The notes beneath the pieces were generated by a model. That model worked only from the letters and a program-made list of their open reading frames with translations, had not been told where the DNA came from and searched no databases. From Leptodontidium sp. MPI-SDFR-AT-0119 (lineage: Eukaryota; Ascomycota; Leotiomycetes; Helotiales; Leptodontidiaceae): 64,000 bases of DNA. The position numbers were made by a program, and so were the translations under genes. Positions 1 to 11,230 of this stretch are shown piece by piece (the first letter of the stretch is position 1; every line of letters begins with the position of its first letter). The DNA is taken from the NCBI GenBank assembly GCA_020726505.1, contig JAHLEZ010000002.1, positions 4,464,001 to 4,528,000 on the forward strand, in the 5' to 3' direction.

Positions 1-3000
1 GCGCTGCTTCATCTTGAGCAACGACTTCAGAAGCCTCTGGCTCACTGGGCTGAACAGTATCATCGTCGTCTTTCACTTCTTCTAGCTCTTTGTCGTCACC
101 CGAAGAAGCTGGCTCGATTTCTTCGGGAGCTGGCGGAGGGGAATCATCGATCTCTTTGGTCTCTTCACTCGACTCTGGTAACAGTTCTGAATATTGGGTG
201 GTCTCCACTGCTGTCTCGGGGGCAGGCTGGTCACTTTCGACCAATGGAGTCTCGGTCTCTATTGGGGCCGGTTCCTCTTCTTTTGATTCCTCAACCTGTA
301 TCAATGTTAGCGTTGAAGCCTTCGTCGCTAAATGTGACAGGGTGGGTGGATTGCAAATCTTGCAACAAAGCTCAAAATGCCATGACCCAATCGTAGCCAG
401 TATACCACTGCAACCTTATTATGGAGATGAATCCACTTGCACTTACCACTGGAGCTGGAGTTTCTTCGGCCAAAGATTCAGGTGTTGACTGAGCTTCAGG
501 TTCGGAGGTTTCATCCGCCTGTCAAAATTAGTTCTGGACTCGAGACAATGTCGTGTACTGGAGTCGCAACTTGTACACATTTACTGGAAGTGACTTACCG
601 TTGGGACTGGCTCTTCTTCTGATGGCTTGGGGGTTTCCTCGACCTAGTAGTGGTTAGATACGGTCCAGGGTCTCCATATGAATTTGGTAAGGAACAATTA
701 AGAGAGCCATGGCGCAGAATATTTAAATAGGGGGATGTAAATAGACAATGTGTACATACCACTTCATCAACCGGTTCAGCAGCGGCGGCAGCCACGGGAT
801 CTTCCTCGGCCTATATATATTTAATCAATCTCACTGCTCCAAGACATTTTTCGGGCACTTCGAGGCATATCACGTGTGATTTTTTCAACAAGCTTCAACC
901 GTCGACAGCGCAATGGAATTTAGGATCCGACCAAGCAGAGATCTACTTACTGCATCAGGAGCTTCGTCTGTTACTGCTTCCGCAGTCTCAGCAGCCTGTT
1001 TCCATGTGAGTAAAATAAAATCTCGTGGTCAAAAGAAACATCAAGCGGAACGAATCATTAATAAGACTCGGGTACGCGAAAGAGTAGCTTACAGATTCTG
1101 GGACGGTCTCCTCCTCTGGGGGACTAGGAGTTGGCTCACTTGGAGCTTCTAGAATTTCAACTACCTAGTATATGTCAGCCGCGAAATTCATTATCCCGAA
1201 ATTCCTAGTCCCGGCGACAGGAAATGGCTTATCGTATACGTACTGGCTCCGGTTCTGGGTCAGAAGCTACGGTCTCTTCGCAAGCTGGAGGTGAAGGATC
1301 TTCTTCCTTCTAAATACTGTTAGTTAGATGTATTCAACCATGCCTGAGGAGAAAATAGGCTGGACTTTGACTCACCACTGGTTCGGGGTCTGGCACAGAA
1401 GCCTCTTCAACAGCAGCGGGTGGCATATCCTCCTCCTATACAACATAAGTACTGAAATATTTATGGACATTGAAAAAGTGGGTTGAGTATTGCTTGACTT
1501 GAGCTGGAGGAACACAGAATGACCCCCTCGAGAAGAAGGGCTTGGGAGGAAGAGCAAAAGAAGGTGAACAGTGTCTTACAGCGGGGCTAGAATCAACCTC
1601 CTCTACTTGGGGTGATGCATCGTCAGTCTGAATGAAGGTGGTCAGTACCGTTTGGATGCAAGATAATTAAAAGCGGAAAATTGCTCCCAGGAGCCCACCA
1701 CAGGGTAGAACTCACAACTTGTTCTAAAGTAGGTTCATCAGCAGCTGGATCGGAAGCCGGTGTTTCTTCCTCCTGCATAAATGTTAGCGGAAAATTCTAG
1801 TCTAGCAATTTTTGACGAAATGTGGTTCGGAGAGAAGACTTACAGCAGGTGTCGGGCTGTCTTCTGCAGCCGGAGCATCCTCAGTCTTATCAAGTTAGTT
1901 AGAATAATGAATGGAAGTCCTTCAACAGGCTGTCAAATGCAAACGCGGTACAAGGAAGACTTACTGCTATTTCAGGGGCAGCCTGCTCTTCGACTGCTGG
2001 AGCTGGCGTCTCCTCCTGAAAACAGTTAGCATGATCGTTCAATGTCATGAAAATTGGCGACAACTTTGACCAAGAGACTGGACTTACCGCGGCTGGGGGG
2101 CTAGAATCTTCTTCAACCGGAGCTGGTGTATCTTCGACCTAGACAAAGTCAGCAAATGTATTTTTCTTTAAATCAGATTACTCGAGGGAAGAATCCACTT
2201 GGAACTCACAGCAGGTGCTGGGCTAGAATCTTCTTCAACCGGAGCTGGTATATCCTCAGCCTAGACAATATTAGTAACTGAATTCTGTTCATATAGAAGT
2301 CACAAGAAAAGAACTTAATACTTACAGCAGGTGCTGGGCTAGACTCTTCTTCGACTGGAGCCGGTGCATCCTCAGCCTAGACAATGTCAGTAATTGAATT
2401 TGTTTTAAAATGAGATTACTTGAGGAAAGAATCCACTTAGAACTCACGGCGGGTGCAGGGCTAGGCTCTTCCTCAACTGGCGCGGGAACATTCTCAGCCT
2501 GGAAAATGTCAGTAATTGAATTCTGTTCCTACGGAAGCCACAAGAACAGAATTTGATCCTCACATCTGGTGTAGGGCTAGAGTCTTCTTCAACTGGAGCC
2601 GGTGTATCCTCAGCCTAAACGAAATTAGCAATTGGATTCTGTTCATACGGAAGTCAAATGAAAAGAATTTGTTTCTCACAGCAGGTGCAGGGCTAGACTC
2701 TTCTTCAACTGGAGCCGGTATATCCTCAGCCGGTGTATCCTCAGCCGGTGTATCCTCAGCCGGTGTATCCTCAGCCTAAACGAAATTAGCAATTGGCTTC
2801 TCTTTCGGAAGAAACTCCCATGGGGTGATAGTGATCGAAACTCACAGTGGGTGCGGGGCTTGATTCTTCAACTGGAGCTGGTACATCCTCGACCTATAAA
2901 GATGTCAGAGATAGAACATTGGTGTAGCCGAGAAATCTTGACTAAGTCATTCGTCGAACTCACAACCGGTGCGAGCTCTTCAGTGAGAGCGGGTGTGTCC

Positions 3001-5394
3001 TCAACCTAATTCGATCAGTATTGAAATGCCATAATTGAATAGCATTGGGCCGAGACTCACGACGGCACTTTCTTCAGCCATTGGGACAGGAGTTTCCTCG
3101 ACCTGAGCGACTTAGCAGCGGCGCTTTATAGGAACCGAGATAGACAGGAAGCATCGGGATGAAGCTTACCACAGCTGCTGGGCTCTCCTCAACTACTGGG
3201 GCTGGAGTCTCCTCCTCAACTGCTGGGGCTGGAGTCTCCTCTTCAACTACTGGAGCTGGAGTCTCCTCCTCAACTACTGGAGCTGGAGTCTCCTCCTCAA
3301 CTGCTGGGGCTGGAGTGTCCTCAACTACTGGAGCTGGAGTGTCCTCTTCAACTACTGGAGCTGGAGTCTCCTCCTCAACTACTGGAGCTGGAGTCTCCTC
3401 CTCAACTACTGGAGCTGGAGTCTCCTCCTCAACTACTGGAGCTGGAGTCTCCTCCTCAACTGCTGGGGCTGGAGCCTCCTCCACCTGGATGAAGATTAGT
3501 ATTGAATTCTTGAAAGTGGAGGCAAACCTTCGTGAGGGAAACTTAGCAGGGGAAACTTACCGCTGACTCTGGGCTTTGCTCCTCGGCTGGAGGCGGGACG
3601 TCTTCGACCTACAAAAATTCGTCAGTAATCGAAATTCTGGGATAAATCACGAGTGGAGAGGGAAATTGGAGATTCGCAATCGGAGATAAACACTTACTAC
3701 AGGTTCTTGAACCGACTCCTCTATAGTTGGAGCCGGAACTTCCTCAACCTGTTGAATCAATGAGTCTATTGTCGACAATAGTGTCGTATGCAAGGCTTGG
3801 AACTTTGACTTACCACGGGCTCCGGTGTGGACTCTACGGGAGCTGGTGTTTCTTCCTTCATTGAATTAGACGTGGAACATATTAGGGCAACAGAAAACTT
3901 ACCACAGGCGCTGATGGCTCTTCGACAGTAGGTTCAGCAGGACTTGGTACTGACTTAACTTCGACAGGAGCCTCTGCCGATTCAACTATAGCCTCTGGCT
4001 CGGAAGCTGGTGCTACATCTGGGATTTCCACAACATCGGTTGAGGGAGCTGGGTCCGAAGCTGGGCTATCGTCGACGGGACTGGAATCACCCTCACCAGG
4101 GCTATCTGAAGGTGACTCGTCCGAAGGTGGAGGTGTCATTTCACTGGCTATGGCGGCAGTTGCTCCTATCGCAGCTACACCTGCCAAAGCTTTGCCAGCC
4201 TTACCCTTTCCTCCTTTCTTGTCTTTCCTACCCTTACCTCCCTTTTGCTGGTTCTCGACCTTTTCTGGCTTCAACTCCTTCTCAACCTCAGCTTCAGGTT
4301 CCCGGGACTTGTCTGCTTTCTTGCCCTTCTTTCCCTTCTTGCCAGCTTTTGGGAAGTCAGCTTCGAGCTTTTCGGTCTCAACTGGCTTCTCAGGTTCGGT
4401 CTCCTTATCGGCGGCTTGTTTCGCCTTTTTGTCTTGCTTCTTGTCTTTCTTAGATTCCTTTCCTTTCTTTCCAGGCTTCGGAGACTCTTCTTCGATTTTC
4501 TCGACTTCAGCGATGGGTTCCGGCTCAGGTTCTTTCTCGACTTGTTTGCCCTTTTTGCCCTGCTTCTTATCCTTTCTCACTTCCTTTTTCGAGTGTTTGT
4601 TGTTCTTCCATTTAGGTTCGAACTCGGGAGCAGGTGGAGCAGTGCCATCAGCGAAATGAACGCTGCTGGGACTGGGTGGTGAAGATCCATCGGTTGGTCC
4701 GGAAACATCTTTGGGTCTGATCTCTAAACTTTGTTCCTGAACATCACCATCCTGGGTTGGAGGATCAGGTGCAGCTGGCGGCACACTAGAAACGCCTTCT
4801 GGTCCATCATTAGCGATCTCCGATGTGACAGGTTGGGATATGCCACCATCGTCATCCTTTGATTCTCCCCCGCCATCCATCATTTTCTGCCCCTCGTGGT
4901 CGCCTTCAAGCTCGGCCATAGGTTCCAGGACAGGGTTATCGTCGTCGTGTTCGTCGTCTTTTATTGATTCATCGTCGGAGTCATCTGAGCCACCAAATTA
5001 GCTTTTTCAAATCTTGATGTGCAAATCCGTTTGAGGACTTTAATCCTTGTTCAATGCCTCACTGCATGTGAATATAAATATTTCCCGAGCATGATCACCT
5101 GGATCGTAATCAGGAGGGAAAATTGACGGATACCTTACCTTCCACTTGATATTCAAAAGCAGTACCCTTCTTGCACTTCGCTAGCAGTGCAAGATCTTTT
5201 TCCGTACCCGTAAAAGTCATGGGTTTGCCGTATTTGGTTTGTTGGACCTCGAATCTTTGAGGGGGTTGGAATTCGTACTTCTGGGTTTGAACCTCAAATG
5301 TTTGAGTCTGTATTTCGTATTGTTCCGTCTGAATAGAGGACGGGTCATGAACTTGTGTCCTGTAGGGACATACTGAAACGGAGGGTTCTTCCAT
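1..5394 (-). CDS. Acidic PAPVEE-repeat protein encoded by an array of phase-0 mini-exons (3' end off window)
   Basis: Not a family I recognise. Exon 1 is 5394-5139 and exon 2 is 4984-3903 (joined in phase 1, giving about 446 codons). Exon 1 is Gln/Tyr/Thr-rich with several F/Y-E-V-Q-T-like units. Exon 2 is highly charged, with KKGKK-type lysine runs and a short Ala-rich stretch near its end. It is followed by 24 exons, nearly all 42-96 nt, each an exact multiple of three: 3855-3814, 3748-3698, 3608-3561, 3484-3170, 3102-3061, 3005-2964, 2893-2846, 2775-2680, 2614-2564, 2498-2448, 2376-2326, 2260-2210, 2138-2088, 2015-1965, 1885-1844, 1772-1716, 1627-1580, 1435-1376, 1309-1244, 1164-1093, 995-951, 810-760, 643-599, 518-447. 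A last exon starts at 295 and is cut by the window edge. All introns are GT-AG, 47-151 nt. Each mini-exon encodes variants of V/A-E-E/D-x-P-A-P-V-E-E. About 1060 residues are visible; they are likely disordered. No signal peptide or membrane segment is seen. Function unknown. Confidence 0.8.
2139..2775 (-). repeat. Tandemly duplicated exon-intron cassettes
   Basis: Five consecutive mini-exons (2775-2680, 2614-2564, 2498-2448, 2376-2326, 2260-2210) and the introns between and after them are recognisably copies of each other. The exons share the A-E-D-x-P-A-P-V-E-E-x-S-S-P-A-P-A plan. The introns fall into two sequence types. One type (2679-2615, 2563-2499, 2325-2261, all 65 nt) shares a block around ttctgttcatacggaagtc on the plus strand. 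The other (2447-2377, 2209-2139, both 71 nt) shares a block around gaggaaagaatccactt. The first exon also holds three extra 15-bp copies encoding AEDTP. Confidence 0.85.
3190..3484 (-). repeat. 27-bp coding minisatellite (EEETPAPVV units)
   Basis: About ten to eleven head-to-tail copies of a 24-27 bp unit inside the only long exon of the mini-exon array (3484-3170). Units read EEETPAPVV, EEETPAPAV, EEDTPAPVV or EDTPAPAV. Copies are nearly identical at DNA level, so the tract is probably recent and length-variable. The reading frame is preserved by every unit. Confidence 0.9.
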
Positions 5395-7182
5395 ACTAGA
5401 AAGTCTGCCTCGTCCAGAGACGACTGAAGAGCTTCACCTGGAACGTCTTGGGTGTTCCTCTTATTCTCTCCTCCCCATGTCAGAAAGAGTTCTCGGCAAT
5501 ATGCGGGCGCCCAATATCGGGGACTTTAAGGTCGAAGTATTTTCGTGGTGTACACGACGTAGGCCTAAGTAACGTGAATGGGGGATTGGGCTGCAGTTGT
5601 AGTTGAAAATAATTTGAGAAGTGTTTATTCAAATTGAAAACAGACAATCAAGTGCCTATGAAGTATAATTGCAGAGACAGAAGAATAGAGGAAACGTTGC
5701 CATTGGAAATCGGCAGAAACAGTGAGTGAGAGGACTCGACATAATCCGACCCACGTTCGTTCCGCGGGGGAGACCCCACGAGAGAATTGCTCGTCGAGCA
5801 AATGATCAATATCGTGCTCGATATCAATTGGAGCAGAGAAAGGGACTGGCGCCACGTCGCAGGCGAGTGGTCTTGCTCTGATCGCATGCTGCAGCATTCG
5901 ACGACCACCGCGATATCGCAACACATCTAATGCGGCCCAACGCCTGCAGGCCAGCACATATCGGGTTAACCGGGCTGCAAGAAAAAGCTCTCAACTTGCT
6001 GGACTTGCTGGCCAGCATGCACAATCCGCCGCGAGGGACATGACAACCATGGCACTGCGTCGTGCTAGGCAGTTGCTTGATATGCTTCCTACTGGCTCGC
6101 TGGTTCCTGGCCATGAGGAGGGAAGACCTTGACTCCCGTCCCGCCATGCATGCGACGTGTTCGCCTTGTATGCCTTGTCAGGAGAGGTTTGTGGTGCACC
6201 ATCGGTTCATATGATTCGTTGGTGGGAGGTAGAACGTGGGTTGCATCGACAGAAGAATTCTCCTAATAGATATTGAGCATCAGTGGGGATGAATAGTGAC
6301 ACGGAATACTGAGTCGAACAGAAGTCGCTGTGTTGTCCCACGATTTGCTAAGTGGTTTGGGCACGGCACGCTTCAGGGGTTCGTTTGGCGAGCATGACTA
6401 TGAACCTAGACAAAATAACACTCCCTTCGACTGAATTTCTAACAGATCCTTTATACCATACTTCATTTTATGTCATGTGCCAATGCATGTACTTAAATCA
6501 TTACCAAAGTGAACAAAGAAGAGAGAAGTCCCCTAGGAGGATTGCGATCACTACACTAGGTTTCACGACAGTCGACTCAAGATCCCGTCTCTTACCGAAT
6601 AAAATGCAGTTACCCGAGTCAAGCACTCACTGAAAAATGGAGTACCACGTGAAACCTTCCTCTTCTCTGCAACCTGTACCCAAACTGGCATCCAAGCTAG
6701 AGTCATGGACTACTGTTCGGTACATCGCAAATCCACTCTGAATGACAATAAGATATGTTTCAGCATTAGTGGGGCTTAGCCAAGCCCCAATGAAACTTCT
6801 CGAAAAGGTACTGAATGTCAACCTCATTTGAGGGATCTACAACCCACCTTGCCCAGGTACAGGTACATTAGTTCCCGGCTGCTGGATTTGGCGGTGTGTC
6901 TCACGTGGCATGAAAGGTCCCGATGCAAAATACAATGCCCGTGAGATGATGGCGAGAGTGCTTCTGTATCTTGTTGGCGTGTAAAGAGGTATTCCAGTAT
7001 TGAAAGATGTACATCAGCAGATCCTAAACGCCGGCTCAGAAGGTGGATCAGGAATCTTAAAAGACGCAATTGTGGAATCCCAACGCAACCATAACCCCTC
7101 AGCAACATGCAGGTCCCAGACGCAACGCAGGCGTCGTGCGGTAGATGAAAAGAAAAAAGCGGCGACCGTAACATCGTCACAG
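5395..7182. other. Intergenic, no gene supported
   Basis: About 1.8 kb between the start of the repeat-protein gene and the stop of snf7. It must hold the promoter of the former and the 3' UTR of the latter. Open stretches on the minus strand around 5625-6147 are about 100 codons long. They overlap in different frames, lack splice-consistent continuation and have no recognisable domain, so I do not call them. Confidence 0.6.
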
Positions 7183-8092
7183 TTACATGGCCATCTCGGC
7201 CTGTAGCTTCCGAAGTTCTTCCTCTTCGTCCTCCTCCTCTGCATGCACCGGTGCTTTGCCTTTGACTGGATGTGATGTGAGCAAGTGGCCAAGAGTAGGT
7301 GTGATAGGGACTTACGTTCTCCATTCGCGGCTGCTGGCAATCTGTGCACCTCATCCGACACAGGAACAGTTCCAGTCTTGAGCATCTTGTTATCAAGTTG
7401 CTCCTGCTCCAGCTCAGCCAACTCATCATCCAACTCCGACTCATCGATCGGTTCGCCAATAGGGGCACTTGTAATAGCTTGAGCAATTTCCTCGCCCAAC
7501 GCATGTTGCTCTCTGAGTTTCTCCCTAGAACAAAACGGTCAGCAATTTTATCCCGGATTCCAAAATATGTATTGTAACGTGCATTGTCTCGTCAACTTTG
7601 TCAATGTTGAGCTTGCCGTGGATTTGTTGCATAGCCTCGCCCGCGCGCTCCATAGCCGCAAGAGTCTCTCTGTTAATGTTCGCTGCCTCAATCGAGTATA
7701 TTTGCTGCTCCAAGGTTGCTACTTGGGCAGTCGTTTGTTCAAGGGTATGCTCATGTTGCTTCTTTCGTCGGAGGGCAGCCTTGGCAGCTATATCGAGATA
7801 TCAGTGACAGTCCTAATCCAATCCAACTCAATAAATCTTCGAGCCAGCTTCAGATCAATCCACGCAGTCTGCGACTTGGTCTATGCGATGGCGGGGTGGG
7901 CTGCGTACCGTTCTTATTCGTGCTCACGTTCTTCCTGGCAATAGCATCTTGCTCATCCATCTGATTTTGCAGATGTCTCTCCCGCTTCTGCAGCATCTCC
8001 AACTGTGATCTTAACCCGAGGATGGCATTCTTGGGAGTATCCTTTCTCTTCTGGGCACTTTGCCCGCCAAACCAACCCCACACTCCAGACAT
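7183..8092 (-). CDS. snf7: ESCRT-III subunit Snf7/Vps32
   Basis: Vacuolar-sorting protein of the Snf7 family, the main filament-forming subunit of ESCRT-III. It drives inward vesicle budding at endosomes and works with Vps20, Vps24, Vps2 and the Vps4 ATPase. Exons 8092-7909, 7787-7583, 7524-7316 and 7265-7183 join in consistent phases to 226 residues, the usual size. The N-terminus MSGVWGWFGG is followed by a basic helix (KRKDTPKNAILGLRSQLEML), then long charged coiled-coil helices, an acidic linker (ESELDDELAELEQEQ) and a C-terminal acidic helix EEELRKLQAEMAM typical of MIT-interacting motifs. The second intron only keeps the conserved M-E-K-L-R-E-Q-H frame if its donor is GC (7582-7581) rather than GT. 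It is divergent from ten1 across about 514 bp. Confidence 0.93.
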
Positions 8093-8606
8093 CTTGTATT
8101 ATGTGGTTTTGCTGTCTTGATGAAATCGATATCGACGGACCGCCCAGTCCCGAGATACAGTCGTGATTCCTTCTAAAGATCTTCGAATCCGGAGGAGGGA
8201 TCTAGATGGACCTTTCCGGTCGAGATTCGCTATCGGAAGGCTGGTGATAGTGGGGCACTGTGAGCTCAGGATAAAGAGGCTTCGCAGGGTATCGAAGGGA
8301 GTTGTATCGCGAGGGATCGTAGATAAATAGTCGAGGGGTTGGTGAATAACTGGTTGGTTTCGTGGCGCGGACTCCAGGTACAGTATCTTGTCTTGTCTTG
8401 TTGCCTGTATCGTGAATGACCAGAGATGTCGGCGATGACGAGCTAGTCCGCCCGCCTATCGCTGATCAAGGTCTAGCGCCTCCGCTTGGCACGTGGTTAG
8501 ATTTAGATGAGTCGTGACTTCATTACCTCGGTTCCAGGTTGTCTTCGATTTATCTGACGTCTGAATAGCCTCACTTTGACAAGAAAGTATTGATCTTCAG
8601 TCAAAT
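8093..8606. promoter_or_regulatory. Divergent promoter region between snf7 and ten1
   Basis: The 514 bp between the two start codons must carry both promoters. It contains one CACGTG hexamer (near 8490) and no clear open frame. Confidence 0.55.
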
Positions 8607-9286
8607 ATGGCCGGTATACACAACGGTCCAATTCCTACAAATTTATGCTTGCTTTCTGACCTTGGAAGATTCTCTCCACGGTCCAAAGTCCGCTTCCTAG
8701 GATGGTGAGGATTTCTTTTGTCTCCTCATATTCTGTCTATTGTTGGATTTTCTGTATGACCTTAGTATCGCTGGTGCATATCACGGTTTACAAGAGCTCG
8801 TATCTGGGTTCCTCAGAGAAGTTGGTTCAAAGATCAAATGATCAGTTCTCATTAATTGTCTGACCTTTTTTTCCTTTTTTTGTTCGTTGTTATATTCAAA
8901 ACGATGGTCACTTATCATCGAAGAGCAGCCTTCGAATTTTGGGGATTGTCAAGCTTACATTTCATAGCGTCACAAACTACTCTACGAAAACGGCAATCCT
9001 GACTCTGGAACACAATCACCCTCCAGGAAATCCGCTTAAAGCCAATGTGGATGTCAATCTTCTCATCACTACCTTGAAGTCAAACGAGACCCATATAGGA
9101 GAGTGGATTAACGTGATGGGTTATATCACAGGTGGTCAGAAGCGGAAAGCAGTTGGTGAAGAGAAGGTGGAGGTCAGTGTTCAGGCACTCATATTGTGGT
9201 CTGCCGGTGCCTTCGACCTTGCCGGGTACGAAAAGAGTCTCGATCAAAAAGCTGCCGATAAAAGGACAGCTCAGCAAGCGTCATGA
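8607..9286 (+). CDS. ten1: CST telomere-capping complex subunit Ten1
   Basis: OB-fold protein of the Ten1 family. With Stn1 (and Cdc13/Ctc1) it binds telomeric single-stranded DNA and coordinates fill-in synthesis. Exon 1 is 8607-8704 and exon 2 is 8968-9286, joined in phase 2 to give 138 residues. The splice recreates a continuous first OB strand: VRFLGC at the junction followed by VTNYSTKTAILTLEH. Later blocks VDVNLLITTLK and IGEWINVMGYI, and a C-terminal VQALILWSAGAFDLAGYE helix, match the fungal family as I know it. The 263-nt intron is long for this window. The 191 bp to the convergent secreted-protein gene are short. Confidence 0.85.
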
Positions 9287-9477
9287 AAGTCCTAGAGTGC
9301 CCTCAAATACGCCATTTCAACTACCCAAGTACCCAGGAAATCAGAAGACGCCGATACGAAAGCAAATCGTAACCAAGTCATGCCCACAAATCCCATGAGA
9401 CAAAACATATCCTACTCCAACGATACCATTGTTGACAAAAATATCCCAGGCACTCATTACATATTGGCCCATCAAAC

Positions 9478-10077
9478 CTAGTAACCGTTTCCACACGTCC
9501 CAGCTTCTTCAGCTTTCACCAAAGATATTGGCTCGCTACAGTTGACTCCACGAACGGATCCAGCACCTTTCCACCAAATCTGGTAGCCTTCATAGGGACC
9601 CTTCTTGACCTGATCCTTCGTCTGGCAGGCCACGAATTTGTTTTGGCCTTGGAATGTCCAGTTGCCATACTTGTCGAAGCCAAAACCATCAGCACTTGCC
9701 CCAGGAGGGACGTAGTGACCGTGTGCCGTCGTAAAGGCAACTGGAGCTGTTTTATTCGCGAAGATGTACATGTTTTGCCAGCCAGTTGGCGTTTGGTGCC
9801 ATGAGGTGAAAGAGATGTTGCCTCCGACTATAGGACAGAAGGGCTCTGAGTATTGCTTGTATTTGGTGTAGCCAATCCAGAGAGATTCTGGTAAAGTCAG
9901 TACGTCCCAGTGCCTCTGTCAGCGACCAAGATACTTACCTTTTGCGAAAGAGACTTGAGACTCCAGGATGTTCAGAAGCGGGGGGTATGGATTCACGAAA
10001 AATTGGTATACACTGAAGGGCTGGGCTGTCGCGGTCACTGTCATCGATAACACGAAACTGGTGGTTGAGAAGCGCAT
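9478..10077 (-). CDS. Small secreted protein, four cysteines, candidate effector
   Basis: Exons 10077-9939 and 9887-9478 join in phase 1 to 182 residues. The N-terminus MRFSTTSFVLSMTVTATA is a clear signal peptide with probable cleavage before Gln-Pro. An in-frame Met eight codons upstream would spoil it, so I start at 10077. The mature part is about 160 residues, rich in Gly, Trp and aromatic residues, with four Cys (PFC, VAC, VNC, GTC), enough for two disulfides, and N-glycosylation sequons such as GNIS and GNWT. No catalytic motif is recognised. Size, secretion and Cys pattern fit an apoplastic or effector-like protein, but that role is inference. It is convergent with ten1. Confidence 0.75.
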
Positions 10078-11230
10078 CTTCAGGTTGTCTAAATTTCGCA
10101 ATCCAGTGGATCTGGCTGGATTTTGGCAGCCTTGTGGCAGAATCTTCTACGGTATATATATTACTGGGAAGACATCATACGTCCTTTTCGATGGCAATCA
10201 CAAGGGCTACATGTCGGACAAGAAGCATCGGCCCTCCCGTGAGTCATATCGGTGACATTGCTGTGCTGCATTGATTCTTAACTTGCAAAGCAGGCTCAAG
10301 GCAGCGCTTGAGGGAAATTTCAAGCCTTGCAAACTTCGACTTCAAGCTACATCCTATTAGGAAGCCATTTCATTTGATCTATAGCCCATCCCCAAAATCT
10401 GGCTTCAAGGAGTAGAAAGTGTTCACTGTGGGCTGTGGTCGGAATAGTTCTTTCCCAGCTGTCCACCCCAAAACTGCTCAAAATCTTCTCCGCCTTTTCA
10501 CCTCGCACGAATCCCGTATTCAACCAGCCGCTACACAATCGTACTACAGCGTACGATTTTTTGTGTCTCAATCCTGCATATTTGAAGCACAAGGCTGGGT
10601 AGTGGCGTTTGGGCTGATTTAACTGGATGCCTATTTTTGCCACAGCCTGCATGAGGAGACAGTTGCCTCGCTGGCTTCATATGCATCGTGAATTTGCCTC
10701 GCCCAGCAACTGAGCCTCCATCACGACAGCCTTATTTTAGGAGGCAAATTTCAGCCGCACGCAATGTCGGGATTCTGTAAGGCTTACTATTGCCCCTTTT
10801 CACCGAGAAATGTACATTAGTGTGTTGACTTAAGCCTGACGTTTGCCTCCGGTGCAAGCGAGGGTGGGTGTTAGATTGGTGAGACTTTCATGATGATGGC
10901 TTCGTCCAATGGTTTACAGGTTGAAACAGCTGGATGGGAACATCGTTCTTTGTTTCGCGGCTTTTGTATTGTTTAGAAGTGGAATTGATCGCTAATTAAA
11001 ATGCTAGGCGGCCAACAACAAACACCACGCTATGCATCAGCTCTTAAAGTCACTCAATTGGTAAATCTTCTGGTCTCCAATCGTCCTATCCATCTCTTTC
11101 TTGGCGGCCAATCTATCTCCATTGCATCTCGCAACAGGAAAAATGTAAGGACAAGCAGAAGACCACCTGCAGACCCATCCTTGAACTCCATAGTATTCCC
11201 AGGAATAAATATTCTTCCCCAACTTGACCT
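10078..11230. other. Intergenic, nothing called
   Basis: 1.15 kb between the secreted-protein start and the stop of the next minus-strand gene. A 101-codon minus-strand open frame at 10347-10652 has no signal, domain or consistent splicing, so it is not called. Confidence 0.55.

Noticed and set aside
3159..3566. Plus-strand 135-codon frame of SSSTTGAGV repeats
   Set aside because: It is the antisense reading of the minus-strand minisatellite exon. Only the minus strand has consistent splice sites and the flanking exons.
4010..4682. Three long plus-strand frames of 145-169 codons with Phe/Leu-rich sequence
   Set aside because: Shadows of the Lys/Glu-rich second exon of the repeat-protein gene; complement of AAG/GAG codons gives hydrophobic strings.
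6824..7504. Minus-strand 226-codon frame
   Set aside because: Overlaps snf7 exon 3 and intron in another frame, with no domain. The equal length to Snf7 is coincidence.
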